Shown here: piece after piece, positions 35,902-44,999 of the stretch
How positions within the stretch are numbered: the first letter of the stretch is position 1
How the letters are laid out: each line of letters begins with the position of its first letter
Origin: Caproiciproducens sp. NJN-50
Lineage (GTDB): Bacteria; Bacillota; Clostridia; Oscillospirales; Acutalibacteraceae
Reading direction: 5' to 3'
Length of the DNA: 64,000 nt
NCBI RefSeq assembly: GCF_004103755.1
Contig: NZ_CP035283.1
Span: 496,001-560,000, forward strand
The notes under the pieces: model-generated
The model's database searches: none
The model's input: only the letters and a program-made list of their open reading frames with translations
What the model was told of the DNA's origin: nothing
Position numbers and translations under genes: made by a program

Positions 35902-37314
35902 TCACGCCCGGTCGTACCGGAAATATTCCTTTGCGTTTTCGTAGCAGATTCCCCGGATGATTTTTGTAAGATAGGAAAAATCACACGGGTATTCGCCATT
36001 CTCCACCCAGGTGCCGAGCAGGTTGCAGAGAATCCGGCGAAAATATTCGTGGCGCGTGTAGGACAGAAAACTGCGCGAATCCGTTACCATCCCGACGAAA
36101 TTGCCGAGGACGGAAAGATTTGCCAGGCTTGTCATCTGGCTTTCCATGCCTCCCTTGGAGTCGTTGAACCACCATGCGCCGCCGTGCTGGAGCCTGCCCC
36201 GGACGCCCGGACCCTGGAAGCTGCCGATCACGCTGTCGATCATGGCGTTGTCGTTCGGGCTCAGCGAGTAAAGGATCATTTTCGGCAGGGCGCTCTGAGA
36301 ATCCATGGCGTCCAGCAGCCGGATCAGTCCTTCGGCGCAGGCATAGGAGCCCATGCAGTCGTTGCCCGTATCCGGGCCGAGCAGCCCGTACAGGGAGGTC
36401 CTGTTGTTCCGCAGGGCGTTGTAATGGATCTGCATCGCCCAGTCGTATTTTACGTACTGTTTTCCGAGAAAAAGCAGCAGGGCGGTCTTGTACGCTTCGA
36501 TCTCTTCCACGGTCAGTTCTCCGCCGGCCAGTGCCTTTTGGAAAACGGCGTCGGCCTTTTCGGCGCCCTCATTCCGGCAGAAGACGTATTCCAGCGCGTG
36601 ATCGGAGGCGCGGCATCCCATGGAGTCAAAGAATGCGATGCTTTTTTCAAGCGCGGCAAAAAGATCGGCAAGAGTGCGGATTTCAATTCCGTGCGCCTGC
36701 GACAGCGTGCGGATATACGCCGCAAATTCCGGCTTCTCCACGCGGATCGCCTTGTCGGGGCGGAACGACGGAACCACCTTGAAGGCGCAGGAAGCATCCC
36801 CGCTGATTTTTTGATGCCAGGAAAGATCGTCCGCCGGATCGTCGGTGGTGGCGATCACTTCAACATTGGAAGTCCGGATGATTCCCCGAACGGAGAGGGA
36901 GTCCTCCTTCAGCTTCCGATTGCACAGGTTCCAGATTTCCTCCGCCGTTTCGCCGGAGAGAAAGAGGCTGCATCCGAAATAACGCTTCAGTTCGAGCTGG
37001 GTCCAGTGGATCATCGGATTGCCGATCGCGAGCGGGAGCGCTTCGGCAAATTTTTGAAATTTTTCACGGTCCGAGCTCCGGGTTCCGGTAATGTATTTTT
37101 CATCGATGCCGCACGCGCGGATCAGGCGCCATTTATAATGGTCTCCGCCCAGCCAGACCTGCGCGATATTGTCGAATCTGCGGTTCTCAAAAATTTCCTT
37201 CGGGCTGATGTGGCAGTGGTAGTCGATGATGGGAAGTCCTTCGGCCGCTTCATGATACAGACGTTTGGCCGTATCGGTTAAAAGCAAAAAATCTTCGTCT
37301 AAAAACGGTTTCAT
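35902..37314 (-). CDS. uxaC: Glucuronate/galacturonate isomerase
   Basis: A 470-aa amidohydrolase-superfamily isomerase converting D-galacturonate to D-tagaturonate and D-glucuronate to D-fructuronate. Signatures: N-terminal FLLLTDTAKRLYHE and IIDYHCHISPKEI (metal HxH), WLGGDHYKWRLIRACGI, TTDDPADDL, and GGAWWFNDSKGGMESQM near the C-terminus. Matches E. coli UxaC in size (470 aa). Member of the operon begun by uxaB. Confidence 0.95.
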   Translation of the reverse strand: MKPFLDEDFLLLTDTAKRLYHEAAEGLPIIDYHCHISPKEIFENRRFDNIAQVWLGGDHYKWRLIRACGIDEKYITGTRSSDREKFQKFAEALPLAIGNPMIHWTQLELKRYFGCSLFLSGETAEEIWNLCNRKLKEDSLSVRGIIRTSNVEVIATTDDPADDLSWHQKISGDASCAFKVVPSFRPDKAIRVEKPEFAAYIRTLSQAHGIEIRTLADLFAALEKSIAFFDSMGCRASDHALEYVFCRNEGAEKADAVFQKALAGGELTVEEIEAYKTALLLFLGKQYVKYDWAMQIHYNALRNNRTSLYGLLGPDTGNDCMGSYACAEGLIRLLDAMDSQSALPKMILYSLSPNDNAMIDSVIGSFQGPGVRGRLQHGGAWWFNDSKGGMESQMTSLANLSVLGNFVGMVTDSRSFLSYTRHEYFRRILCNLLGTWVENGEYPCDFSYLTKIIRGICYENAKEYFRYDRA

Positions 37315-37334
37315 TTCTTACTCCTTATGATGAA

Positions 37335-38522
37335 TTATAAAGTTTTGGCCCGCTTCCCGCGGACCGCGGCATCTTTGATGACGGTTAGCAGAAGCATTGC
37401 AAGCAGAGCTGCCCCGATCGCTGAAAAACCGCTTTCGATCCCGTGACGCTGCGCGACCGCACCGACGACGGCGGGCATCAGAATCGCGCCGAGAGTCGCC
37501 GTGGAGATGCAGGTTCCAACCGCCAGGGTGGAAGAAGTGCAGGAACGGTCAAGAGTGGAAAAGACTGTCGGGTAAAAGCCGGACATGCTCAGCCCGGTTC
37601 CGGCCAGCGCGAGCAGGATCAGTGCAGGATTTTTGAGGAGGATCATCAGGACGAACAGGACGAGCTGCGCCGCGGCCATCCGGACCAACAGCCGCGTTTT
37701 GCCGACCCGTCCTGAAATGCCGGCGCAGAACGTTCTTCCGGCCATCATCATCACCCAGAGAACGGATGCCGTGCTTTGCGCCGCCGCGGCTGAGAAAACG
37801 CCGCTTTCCTGAAAATAAGTGACAAGCCATCCGACGATGGACGATTCGGAACACAGGTAAAAAAACAGAATCGCCGTGTTCAGCCAGAAAGAGCGGGAGC
37901 GGAGAAAGCCGTAATCCGCTTTTTCCCTGCGGCCGCGCCCTGCGTCGGAAAGGCCGGATTTCCAAAGCAGAACAAGCGAAACGGCCACGGCGCAGGCAAC
38001 GGCCCAGACGGACGGGCGCCAGCCGATCCGCAGCCGGGTTTCGGCCAGAACGGCCGCAAGAGGAGAAAGAAGAGCCCCCGCGGCAAAGACGGCGTGAAGC
38101 AGATTCAGCGAGGCCGTCCGGTCGGCCGAATTTTCAGAGACAACGACGTTGCAGATATTGCCGAGGGTTCCCCGCCCGATGCCGGTCCCCAGAAACGCAA
38201 GGAGGAGGAAAACCGGGTTGCCGGTCAGGGTCATCACGGCCAGCCCGGCTGCGGACCAGAAACAGAGAAATACCGTCGACTTTTTTCGCCCGATCAGGCA
38301 GGGCAGAAGCCCTGCGGCGCAGCTCGCGGCGAAGTTCCCCGCCTGATGCGCGGAAAGAACGGAACCGCACAGAAGATAATCCATGCCGTAATCCGCTTTC
38401 ATCGACGGCAGAACCGCTCCCAGCAGGGTGCTGACCATCCCGCTGGAAAAGAAGCTGAAATAAACGGCCGCCTGAAGACAGGGGTCATTCGACTGCATCT
38501 TCCAGCGCTGTGCCAGTGTCAT
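37335..38522 (-). CDS. MFS transporter (sugar/uronate permease-like)
   Basis: About 395 residues with 12 membrane segments. An LIGRKK loop between TM2 and TM3 and a GTGIGRG segment in TM4 are MFS-like, and the second half has GRVGKTRLLV in the matching loop. Closest in style to the FucP/sugar-proton symport and YbjJ-like group. The ATG at 38522 has GGGGGAG at good spacing; a GTG one codon upstream is possible. The operon thus carries two importers, this one and a TRAP system. They may import different uronates or oligomers, or this one may export. Confidence 0.8.
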   Translation of the reverse strand: MTLAQRWKMQSNDPCLQAAVYFSFFSSGMVSTLLGAVLPSMKADYGMDYLLCGSVLSAHQAGNFAASCAAGLLPCLIGRKKSTVFLCFWSAAGLAVMTLTGNPVFLLLAFLGTGIGRGTLGNICNVVVSENSADRTASLNLLHAVFAAGALLSPLAAVLAETRLRIGWRPSVWAVACAVAVSLVLLWKSGLSDAGRGRREKADYGFLRSRSFWLNTAILFFYLCSESSIVGWLVTYFQESGVFSAAAAQSTASVLWVMMMAGRTFCAGISGRVGKTRLLVRMAAAQLVLFVLMILLKNPALILLALAGTGLSMSGFYPTVFSTLDRSCTSSTLAVGTCISTATLGAILMPAVVGAVAQRHGIESGFSAIGAALLAMLLLTVIKDAAVRGKRAKTL

Positions 38523-38545
38523 CACGGCTCCCCCTTTCTCTCAGG

Positions 38546-39832
38546 TCAGAGCAGACCCGGGATCCAGAGGGAGATGGCAGGAATAAAGGTGACCAGCATC
38601 AGCGCGACGACCATGGCGGCGTACATCGGCAGCATGGCCAGCGTTGCCTTTTCGACTGAAATTTTTCCGATGCTGCAGCCCACGAACAGCGCGCCGCCGA
38701 CCGGGGGAGTGCACAGGCCAATGGCAAGGTTCAGGATCAGCATCACGCCGAATTGGACCGGGTTCATCCCGAACTGCTCCACGACCGGCAGCAGGATCGG
38801 CGTCATGATCAGAATCAACGGCGCCATATCCATAAAGCAGCCGAGGATCAGCAGCATAAGATTGATCAGCAAGAGGACGATCACGCGGTTGCTGGTCACG
38901 GAAAGGAGCGCGTTTGAAACCAGCGCCGGAACCTGAAGATAGGCGAGCACCCAGCCGAACGCGCCGGCGGAAGCGATCAGGCTGAACACCACGGCAAGCG
39001 TGCGCACTGTGTTCATCAGCAGACGGGGGATCTGCCTGAGTTTCAGTTCGTGGTAGACAAAGACAGAAATGAGGAAGGCGTAGATGCAGGCAAACGCGGC
39101 GGATTCGGTCGCCGTGAAAATGCCGGAGACAACGCCGCCCATAATGATGACGATGGTGCCGAGCGCGAGCAGCGCGTCGCCGGTGATCTTCAGCGCCGTG
39201 CGGAGCGATACTTTTTCCCCCTTCGGGTACCGGCGCTTTACGGCAATGATTCCGCAGACGATCATCAGGCAGACACCGAGCAGAATGCCCGGAATGATGC
39301 CGCCCATGAACAGAGCGCCGATGGAAACGCCGCCCGCAGCAAGGGAGTAGATGATCATATTGTGGCTCGGGGGAATCAGCACGCCCTGGCAGGCGCTGGT
39401 TACAGTAACGGCTACGGAGAAGTCCTTGTCGTAACCCGCGTCGGTCATCATCGGAATTTCGATGCAGCCGAGGGAGGAAACGTCCGCGACGGCGGAGCCG
39501 GAGATGCCGCCGAAGAACATGCTCGCAAGCACATTGACGTGGGCCAGACCGCCGCGCAGCCGGCCGACAATCACGTTGGCAAATTTCAGCAGCCGGTCGG
39601 AAATGCCGCCGGCTCCCATGATTTCACCGGCGAAGATGAAGAACGGAATCGCCATCAGCGAAAAACTGTCGACGGATTTGCTCATCTGCTGAACCAGCGT
39701 CATAACGGGAACCTGTATGTAGAGCAGCGTGAGGGTCGTGGAAGCTGCAAGGGCAATGGCAATCGGCATTTTGCAGACGATGAATATTAGAAAGCTGATT
39801 GCCAGAATTGCAATCGCAAGATTTGTGTCCAT
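38546..39832 (-). CDS. dctM: TRAP transporter large membrane subunit (DctM), set 1
   Basis: A 428-aa protein with about 12 membrane segments. DctM motifs: MAIPFFIFAGEIMGAGGIS, GISGSAVADVSSLG, GVLIPPSHNMIIYS and the C-terminal NLAIGLCTPPVGGALFVG. GGAGG precedes the ATG at 39832. Its start lies 4 bases after the dctQ stop. Sodium-driven uptake of a carboxylate, here probably a hexuronate. Confidence 0.93.
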   Translation of the reverse strand: MDTNLAIAILAISFLIFIVCKMPIAIALAASTTLTLLYIQVPVMTLVQQMSKSVDSFSLMAIPFFIFAGEIMGAGGISDRLLKFANVIVGRLRGGLAHVNVLASMFFGGISGSAVADVSSLGCIEIPMMTDAGYDKDFSVAVTVTSACQGVLIPPSHNMIIYSLAAGGVSIGALFMGGIIPGILLGVCLMIVCGIIAVKRRYPKGEKVSLRTALKITGDALLALGTIVIIMGGVVSGIFTATESAAFACIYAFLISVFVYHELKLRQIPRLLMNTVRTLAVVFSLIASAGAFGWVLAYLQVPALVSNALLSVTSNRVIVLLLINLMLLILGCFMDMAPLILIMTPILLPVVEQFGMNPVQFGVMLILNLAIGLCTPPVGGALFVGCSIGKISVEKATLAMLPMYAAMVVALMLVTFIPAISLWIPGLL

Positions 39833-39836
39833 CCTA

Positions 39837-40376
39837 TTATTGATCCTCCTTGCTCTGGGTCAGGTCCCTGTGGCGGAACCGGTCCAAATGGAAAACTTCG
39901 ATCAGCGAATAATAGCAGATAAAGAAACCGGCAGCCGGAATCATCAGGTACATGCTGCTTGCGGGCCACTGCGTGGCCGGCAGCGTGGAGTCGGAAGTGC
40001 TCTGGATCAGCATCACTCCGTAAACGATCAGCATAATGCCGAACAGGAAGGTGACGATGTTGTTGATGAAGGCCAGGATTTTCTGAAAAGGCTTGGGAAA
40101 CAGTTTAAAAAACAGCTCAATGCCGATGTGGAGATGCTTTTCGACCCCGATTGCCATGGAAATGAAGGCCATCCAGACCATCAGCAGCAGGGAGACCTCT
40201 TCCGACCAGGCGATGCTGAAGCCGAGAAATTTTCTGCAGACGACCTGCGCGCTGACGATAAGGACGATGACAAGCAGTACGACTTTGGAATATTCCAGCA
40301 AAATCCGGTAAACAAAATCGCAGCAGTAGGAAATTCCGTTCATCAGGGCGGTCAGCGGATTCTTTTTTGAGCTCAT
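39837..40376 (-). CDS. dctQ: TRAP transporter small membrane subunit (DctQ), set 1
   Basis: 179 aa with four membrane segments and the family motif SIAWSEEVSLLLMVWMAFISMAIG (W-SEE). The ATG at 40376 follows AAGGAGG; an in-frame ATG at 40403 lacks this. Between dctP and dctM. Confidence 0.9.
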   Translation of the reverse strand: MSSKKNPLTALMNGISYCCDFVYRILLEYSKVVLLVIVLIVSAQVVCRKFLGFSIAWSEEVSLLLMVWMAFISMAIGVEKHLHIGIELFFKLFPKPFQKILAFINNIVTFLFGIMLIVYGVMLIQSTSDSTLPATQWPASSMYLMIPAAGFFICYYSLIEVFHLDRFRHRDLTQSKEDQ

Positions 40377-40442
40377 AGATTCCTCCTTATGGGTGACGGG
40401 CATGGGCTGCCGCCGGGCGGCCCGTGCCGGAATTGCCGGTCC

Positions 40443-41498
40443 TTATTTTGTTGCCTGGATCTGATTGACGGTGTCCATGTAATCCTTCGCGTATTTTTCG
40501 TAGAGAGGCTTCATGGCGTCCTGGAATTTTTTCAGCTCGTCCGGGGACAGCTCCGTAATGGTCGCGCCGGCAGCTTTTACCTTTGCCTGGGAGTCTTTTT
40601 CGGATTCGGCCCACAGCTGGCGTTCCACCTGGGAGCATTCCGACGCGCAGTCCTGAAGGATCTGTTTGTCTCCGTCGGAGAGTTTTTCCCAGGTCTTCTG
40701 CGAAATAAGCTGCATTTCCGGCAGACGGCTGTGGCCGTCTTCCAGCAGATACCTGGCGACTTCATAGTGCTTGGTGGATTCATAGGAAGGCCAGTTGTTC
40801 TCAGCGCCGTCGACCACGCCGTTCTGCAGGGCGGAATAGACTTCGCCGTAATCCATCGGGGTCGGGCTGGCTCCCAGGGCCTTGACCATATCCATCATCA
40901 GAGCGGATTCCTGCACACGGATCTTTTTGCCCTTGAGGTCCGCCATCGTTTTGACAGGCTTCACGGTGTAGAAGTTTCTGGCGCCGGCGTCAAACCAGGA
41001 AAGGCCGACCATCTTGGAGCCGGAGATTCCGTTCAGGAATTTCTTGCCGATGTCTCCGTCGAGGACCTTCCACATCTGATCGCTGCTGGAGAACAGGTAA
41101 GGAAGCGAAAGAATGTTCAGTTCCTTGTCGAATTCGGACAGAACGCTCAGGCTGGCGCGGGTAAAGTCGAGCCCGCCGTACTGAACTTGCTCCACGCCGG
41201 ATTTCTCATCGCCCAGCTGTGCGTTGTAGTACACCTGGATGTTGATTCTGCCGTTTGATTTTTCCTTGACCAGCTCGGCAAACTTTGCGTCCGCTTTTGA
41301 GGCCGGATGTGTCGGCGCCTGAATTTCAGAATACCGGAATGTATAAGTCTGACCGCCGCCCGCCGTGGACACCGCCGCGGAAGAACCGGCCGCGGAGCCG
41401 GCTGCGGAAGAAGTACCGGAAGTTTTTCCGGAGCAGCCTCCCAGGAAAGCGGTGCAGGCCATGGCACCGGCAAGAATTACAGAGATACCTTTTTTCAT
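40443..41498 (-). CDS. dctP: TRAP transporter substrate-binding lipoprotein (DctP), set 1
   Basis: A 351-aa DctP-family protein. Lipobox FLGGC, then an Ala/Ser/Gly linker, then the mature domain from about residue 50 (YSEIQAPTHPASKADAKFAE). Contains KIRVQESALMMDMVKALGASPTPMDYGEVYSALQ, the DctP region with the carboxylate-binding Arg, and VVDGAENNW. Uronate-type TRAP proteins share this layout. Lies between uxaA and dctQM in the hexuronate operon, so galacturonate/glucuronate is the likely ligand. Confidence 0.92.
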   Translation of the reverse strand: MKKGISVILAGAMACTAFLGGCSGKTSGTSSAAGSAAGSSAAVSTAGGGQTYTFRYSEIQAPTHPASKADAKFAELVKEKSNGRINIQVYYNAQLGDEKSGVEQVQYGGLDFTRASLSVLSEFDKELNILSLPYLFSSSDQMWKVLDGDIGKKFLNGISGSKMVGLSWFDAGARNFYTVKPVKTMADLKGKKIRVQESALMMDMVKALGASPTPMDYGEVYSALQNGVVDGAENNWPSYESTKHYEVARYLLEDGHSRLPEMQLISQKTWEKLSDGDKQILQDCASECSQVERQLWAESEKDSQAKVKAAGATITELSPDELKKFQDAMKPLYEKYAKDYMDTVNQIQATK

Positions 41499-41625
41499 TC
41501 AGAACTCCTCCATTCAAAATTTCGTTTTAACCAAAGGGATTTTTCTCTGCCAATACGGAAAATGCGAAAACAGAATTCCTCCCCTCCTGTATTTCTATAA
41601 CATCAACTGCCTTTTGCAGGGCGGG

Positions 41626-43116
41626 TCACAGGGTAACTCCGTTTTTCCAAATGGCGATCTCACCGAAGCCGTTTGCTTCGCTACGGGTCGGCTGCCCGTT
41701 CGCCGTTAAAAGAATCAGCTGGATAAGCTCCTCCAGCGCGTCCTGCCTTTCCCGGCCGGAGGCCAGTCCGCCGGCGTCGAAGTCGATCCATCCGCTCTTT
41801 TTTCGGAAAAGCTCCGTGTTGGTCGAAAGTTTCAGAGTGGGAACCGCCGTTCCGAACGGCGTTCCCCTGCCTGTTGAAAACAGGACCATCTGGCAGCCGG
41901 CCGCCGCAAGCGCGGAAGCGGAAACCAGGTCGTTTCCGGGAGCGCAGAGCAGGCTCAGGCCGCTTTTCCGGATTCTTTCACCGTAGGGAAGCACATCTTC
42001 CACTGTTGCGGAGCCGCCCTTCTGCACGCAGCCGAGCGATTTTTCCTCCAAAGTCGTGATTCCTCCGGCCTTATTCCCCGGAGAGGGATTTTCATAAACC
42101 GGCTGTCCGTTTCCGGTGAAATACGCTTTAAAATTCCGGATCAGCCCGACGGTTTTTTCAAAGACTTGCCGGTCGCGTGCGCGGTTCATCAGGATTCTTT
42201 CCGCGCCGAACATCTCCGGCACCTCCGTCAGCACCACGGACCCCTTCTGGGAAACCAGAAAATCGCAGAACGCGCCGATCAGCGGATTCGCCGTGATGCC
42301 GGAAAGTCCGTCAGACCCCCCGCACTTCATGCCAACGCGGAGCTCGCGGATCGGCACGGATTCCCGACGGTCCCCCGCCATGCGTTCGTCCAGGCTGCGC
42401 AGCAGCCGGACGCCTTCCCCGATTTCGTCCCCGACGTCCTGTGCGGCCAGAAATTTTATGCGGTTTTTATCAAAGCCGCCCAGTTCTTCCAGAAATCCGG
42501 CGAGCGTGTTGTTTTCACAGCCGAGGCTCAGGACCAGGACGCCGCCCGCGTTCGGATGGCGCGTCAGATCGGCAAGGATGCGCCGCGTCGCGGAAAGGTC
42601 GCCGCCCAGCTGGGAGCAGCCGAAGCTGTGCTTGAAAACGCGGACGTCGCCTGCGTGGACCGTCGCCTGCGTTTCGCGGAACAGGCGGACGATCTGTTCT
42701 CCCGTTCCGTTGACACACCCGACCGTCGGGATCACCCAAAGCTCGTTGCGGATGCCGACGCCTCCGCCCGCCCTCCGGTAACCTTCGAACCGAAGTCCCA
42801 GGTCCGGGACCGGGCCGGGCTCAGGAGCCTTTTCGTAGCAGTACGCGTCGGAGGCGGTGTCGAGCGCCGTTGCCATGTTATGGGAATGGACCCACGATCC
42901 GCGCGGGACATCCCGCAGCGTTTTCCCGATCGGATACCCGTATTTGACGACGTTCGCGCCGCGCGGCAGATCCGTCAGTGCGAATTTGTGCCCTCTGGCA
43001 ATTTCGGCGGGCAACCTGATTTCGGCGCCGCCGACCGTTATCGTTTCACCTTTTTTAAGGTCTTCCAGCGCGACCGCCACATTGTCTCTTTCGTGTATTT
43101 TCAGAGCTCTATTCAT
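41626..43116 (-). CDS. uxaA: Altronate dehydratase
   Basis: A 496-aa UxaA/GarD-family dehydratase converting D-altronate to 2-keto-3-deoxygluconate. An N-terminal SAF domain (about 1-85, DNVAVALEDLKKGETI... HKFALTDLPRGANVVKYG) precedes the catalytic part, with VIPTVGCVNGTGEQI, FKHSFGCSQLGGDL, LSLGCENN, MKCGGSDGLSGITANPLIG and NPSPGNKAGGITTLEEKSLG. Cys residues in these motifs are Fe-binding in the family. Length equals E. coli UxaA (495 aa). Starts 9 bases after uxaB. Confidence 0.95.
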   Translation of the reverse strand: MNRALKIHERDNVAVALEDLKKGETITVGGAEIRLPAEIARGHKFALTDLPRGANVVKYGYPIGKTLRDVPRGSWVHSHNMATALDTASDAYCYEKAPEPGPVPDLGLRFEGYRRAGGGVGIRNELWVIPTVGCVNGTGEQIVRLFRETQATVHAGDVRVFKHSFGCSQLGGDLSATRRILADLTRHPNAGGVLVLSLGCENNTLAGFLEELGGFDKNRIKFLAAQDVGDEIGEGVRLLRSLDERMAGDRRESVPIRELRVGMKCGGSDGLSGITANPLIGAFCDFLVSQKGSVVLTEVPEMFGAERILMNRARDRQVFEKTVGLIRNFKAYFTGNGQPVYENPSPGNKAGGITTLEEKSLGCVQKGGSATVEDVLPYGERIRKSGLSLLCAPGNDLVSASALAAAGCQMVLFSTGRGTPFGTAVPTLKLSTNTELFRKKSGWIDFDAGGLASGRERQDALEELIQLILLTANGQPTRSEANGFGEIAIWKNGVTL

Positions 43117-43125
43117 ACGGCGCCT

Positions 43126-44577
43126 TCAAAGAATCGCTTCCACGGCTTTTTTCATGCCGTCCTTTTCAATGGCGGAAAGATAGCCGGCCACCGCCTCCGT
43201 CAGGCCGGGGACCTGGTTCAGATCCCGCTTCCAGACCGGCTCAAAGGAGAGAGCGCCGCGCACCAGCGTGCGAAGGGAGGCGTCAGTCCCGTCGAAGGAA
43301 GACCAGAGTCCGCCCATCAGGGCCAGCACGTTTTCCTCGTCCTGGAGCGCGATTTTTTCTTCACCGCGCCTGCCGCGGTAAAACTCCAGAAGCGCCGCGA
43401 GCGAAAAGACCAGATGCTTCGGCAGGGATTTGGTTCTGGTGAGATACTCCAGCACCGAAGGAAGGACCCGCGTCTCATATTTGGAGAAGGAATTCAAAGC
43501 GATGCTTATCAGATAATGCTTGACGAACGGGTTGCGAAAACGTTCCAGCACCGCTGCGGCGAACTCCTCCAGCTCCTGCCGGGGGAGGTCAAGAGTCGGG
43601 ATGATCTCACGCTCGAGGGCCTGGGAGAGGAACTTTCCCGCCACGGCGTCGTCCACCGCTTCCCCAACCGTGTTCAGCCCAAGCAGATAGGCGACCGGAA
43701 CCAGCGTGGTATGCGCGCCGTTCAGGATGCGCACCTTCCGTGTGCGGTACGGCGTCATGTCTTCCACGATTTTTACATTCAGCCCGGCTTTTTCAAATGG
43801 AATTTCCTGCGCGATCCATTTTGGGCCTTCGATCACCCAGAGGTGGAACAGCTCGCCGATATCGACAGCGTTATCTATGTATCCGAGCTCTTTTGTGATC
43901 TCCTTGATCGTGTCTCGCGGGTAGCCGGGGACAATCCGGTCCACAAGGCTGCAGCAGAAAGTGTTCGAACGGTTGATCCATGAAACGAAACCCGCTTCCA
44001 GGTTCCAGAGCTCCGCGTACTGCAGAACGTATTTTTTCAACCTTTCGCCGTTTCGGTCGATCAGCTCGCACGGGATGATCAAAAGGCCCTTTTTTTCTTC
44101 CCCGTGGAAAATCCGGTAGCGCCGGTACAAAAACTGAGTCAGTTTTGCCGGGTAACTTGCCGGCGGAGCGTCGTTTAAAGCGCACGCGGGGTCGAAAGCG
44201 ATGCCGGCCTCCGTCGTGTTGGAAACCACCAGCCGCAGTGTTTCGCATCCGGCCAGCGAAAGGTAGGAATCGAAGCTTTCAAAAGGATTGATCGCTTCGG
44301 TGACGCACTCGATCACGCTGTGCTCCCGGGTCGCCTCACTGCCCCGCATGCCCTGAAGAAAAAGGGTGTACAGGCAGTCCTGCTCGTTCAGAACGCCGAC
44401 GTTTCCCTGCTGCAGCGGCTGTACGATCGCAACGCCCGCGTCAAAGCCCGCTTCCCGGTTCATCCGTTCAATCTGCCAGTCGACGAACGCCCGCAGAAAA
44501 TTGCCTTCACCGTACTGCAAAACCCGGATTGGGTGTTTTGCCCTGTCCGGGAACATCTTTTGTGAGATTCTTTCCAA
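43126..44577 (-). CDS. uxaB: Tagaturonate reductase (altronate oxidoreductase)
   Basis: A 483-aa member of the mannitol-dehydrogenase family reducing D-tagaturonate to D-altronate with NADH. Seen: RVLQYGEGNFLRAFVDWQ, VVSNTTEAGI, PCELIDRNGERLKKYV, the catalytic Lys region KVRILNGAHTTLVPVAYLLG, and PFVKHYLISIALNSFSKYETRVLPS. The start is a TTG at 44577, 8 bases after GGGAGG, giving 483 residues, the length of E. coli UxaB. A longer in-frame reading from 44778 covers the promoter and is rejected. First gene of the hexuronate operon. Confidence 0.93.
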   Translation of the reverse strand: MERISQKMFPDRAKHPIRVLQYGEGNFLRAFVDWQIERMNREAGFDAGVAIVQPLQQGNVGVLNEQDCLYTLFLQGMRGSEATREHSVIECVTEAINPFESFDSYLSLAGCETLRLVVSNTTEAGIAFDPACALNDAPPASYPAKLTQFLYRRYRIFHGEEKKGLLIIPCELIDRNGERLKKYVLQYAELWNLEAGFVSWINRSNTFCCSLVDRIVPGYPRDTIKEITKELGYIDNAVDIGELFHLWVIEGPKWIAQEIPFEKAGLNVKIVEDMTPYRTRKVRILNGAHTTLVPVAYLLGLNTVGEAVDDAVAGKFLSQALEREIIPTLDLPRQELEEFAAAVLERFRNPFVKHYLISIALNSFSKYETRVLPSVLEYLTRTKSLPKHLVFSLAALLEFYRGRRGEEKIALQDEENVLALMGGLWSSFDGTDASLRTLVRGALSFEPVWKRDLNQVPGLTEAVAGYLSAIEKDGMKKAVEAIL

Positions 44578-44778
44578 ATGCTGTTCCTCCCGTCTGGATT
44601 CAGTTCGTTTTCCTTTCACTGCGGCAGGAATTTCCATTTGCGGAAAGTCCCGCCGCCCGCGCCCGCAACATGGCGGGAGAATCCCGGTCCGCAGTCCTGT
44701 TCCAGGCGGGTGCCGGTGGCCCTCTCCTTCCGCTTGCGTAAGGGACTCTCTGACATGTATACGTGATGTATACATCAT
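44578..44778 (-). other. Long 5' leader of uxaB
   Basis: About 190 bases lie between the probable transcription start (near 44770) and the TTG start of uxaB. I see GC-rich self-complementary stretches but no recognised riboswitch; it may act in attenuation. Confidence 0.4.
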
Positions 44779-44807
44779 ATCTTAACGGAATCTTTACCCA
44801 TTGTCAA
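44755..44807 (-). promoter_or_regulatory. uxaB promoter with paired GTATAC operators
   Basis: Minus strand: TTGACA (44807-44802), 17 bases, TAAGAT (44784-44779). Immediately downstream are GATGTATACATC (44765-44776), a 12-base palindrome, and ATGTATACGT (44755-44764). Both share the GTATAC core with the palindrome at the divergent GntR promoter, so they are the likely repressor sites. Confidence 0.75.
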
Positions 44808-44932
44808 TAATATTTTCACACAAATTTTGATATTTTGTTTATTAAATCCAACCAAACCGTGGACCAACGGGCGCGCGAAATCCCTTCCGGCCTGTCTTAG
44901 GGCATTTATCTTCTTTTTTGTTTGCAAATTCA

Positions 44933-44981
44933 CAGGTTTTATGGTATGATATTGAAAATCAATCATGTTGTATACAATATG
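44933..44981 (+). promoter_or_regulatory. Promoter and autoregulatory operator of the GntR-type gene
   Basis: TTGCAA (about 44922-44927), 17 bases, TATGAT (about 44945-44950), then an almost perfect palindrome with core TTGTATACAA (44968-44977) extended by CAT/ATG outer arms (44964-44981). The same GTATAC core occurs twice at the uxaB promoter. A regulator of the FadR/UxuR type binds such palindromes. Confidence 0.65.
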
Positions 44982-44999
44982 TATCCGAAGGTGCGGACT

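Noticed and set aside
42166..43983. 605-codon open frame antisense to uxaA and uxaB
   Set aside because: It spans the boundary of two well-supported genes and has low-complexity composition typical of a shadow frame.
44578..44770. Riboswitch in the uxaB leader
   Set aside because: The leader is long and GC-rich but shows no recognised aptamer core.
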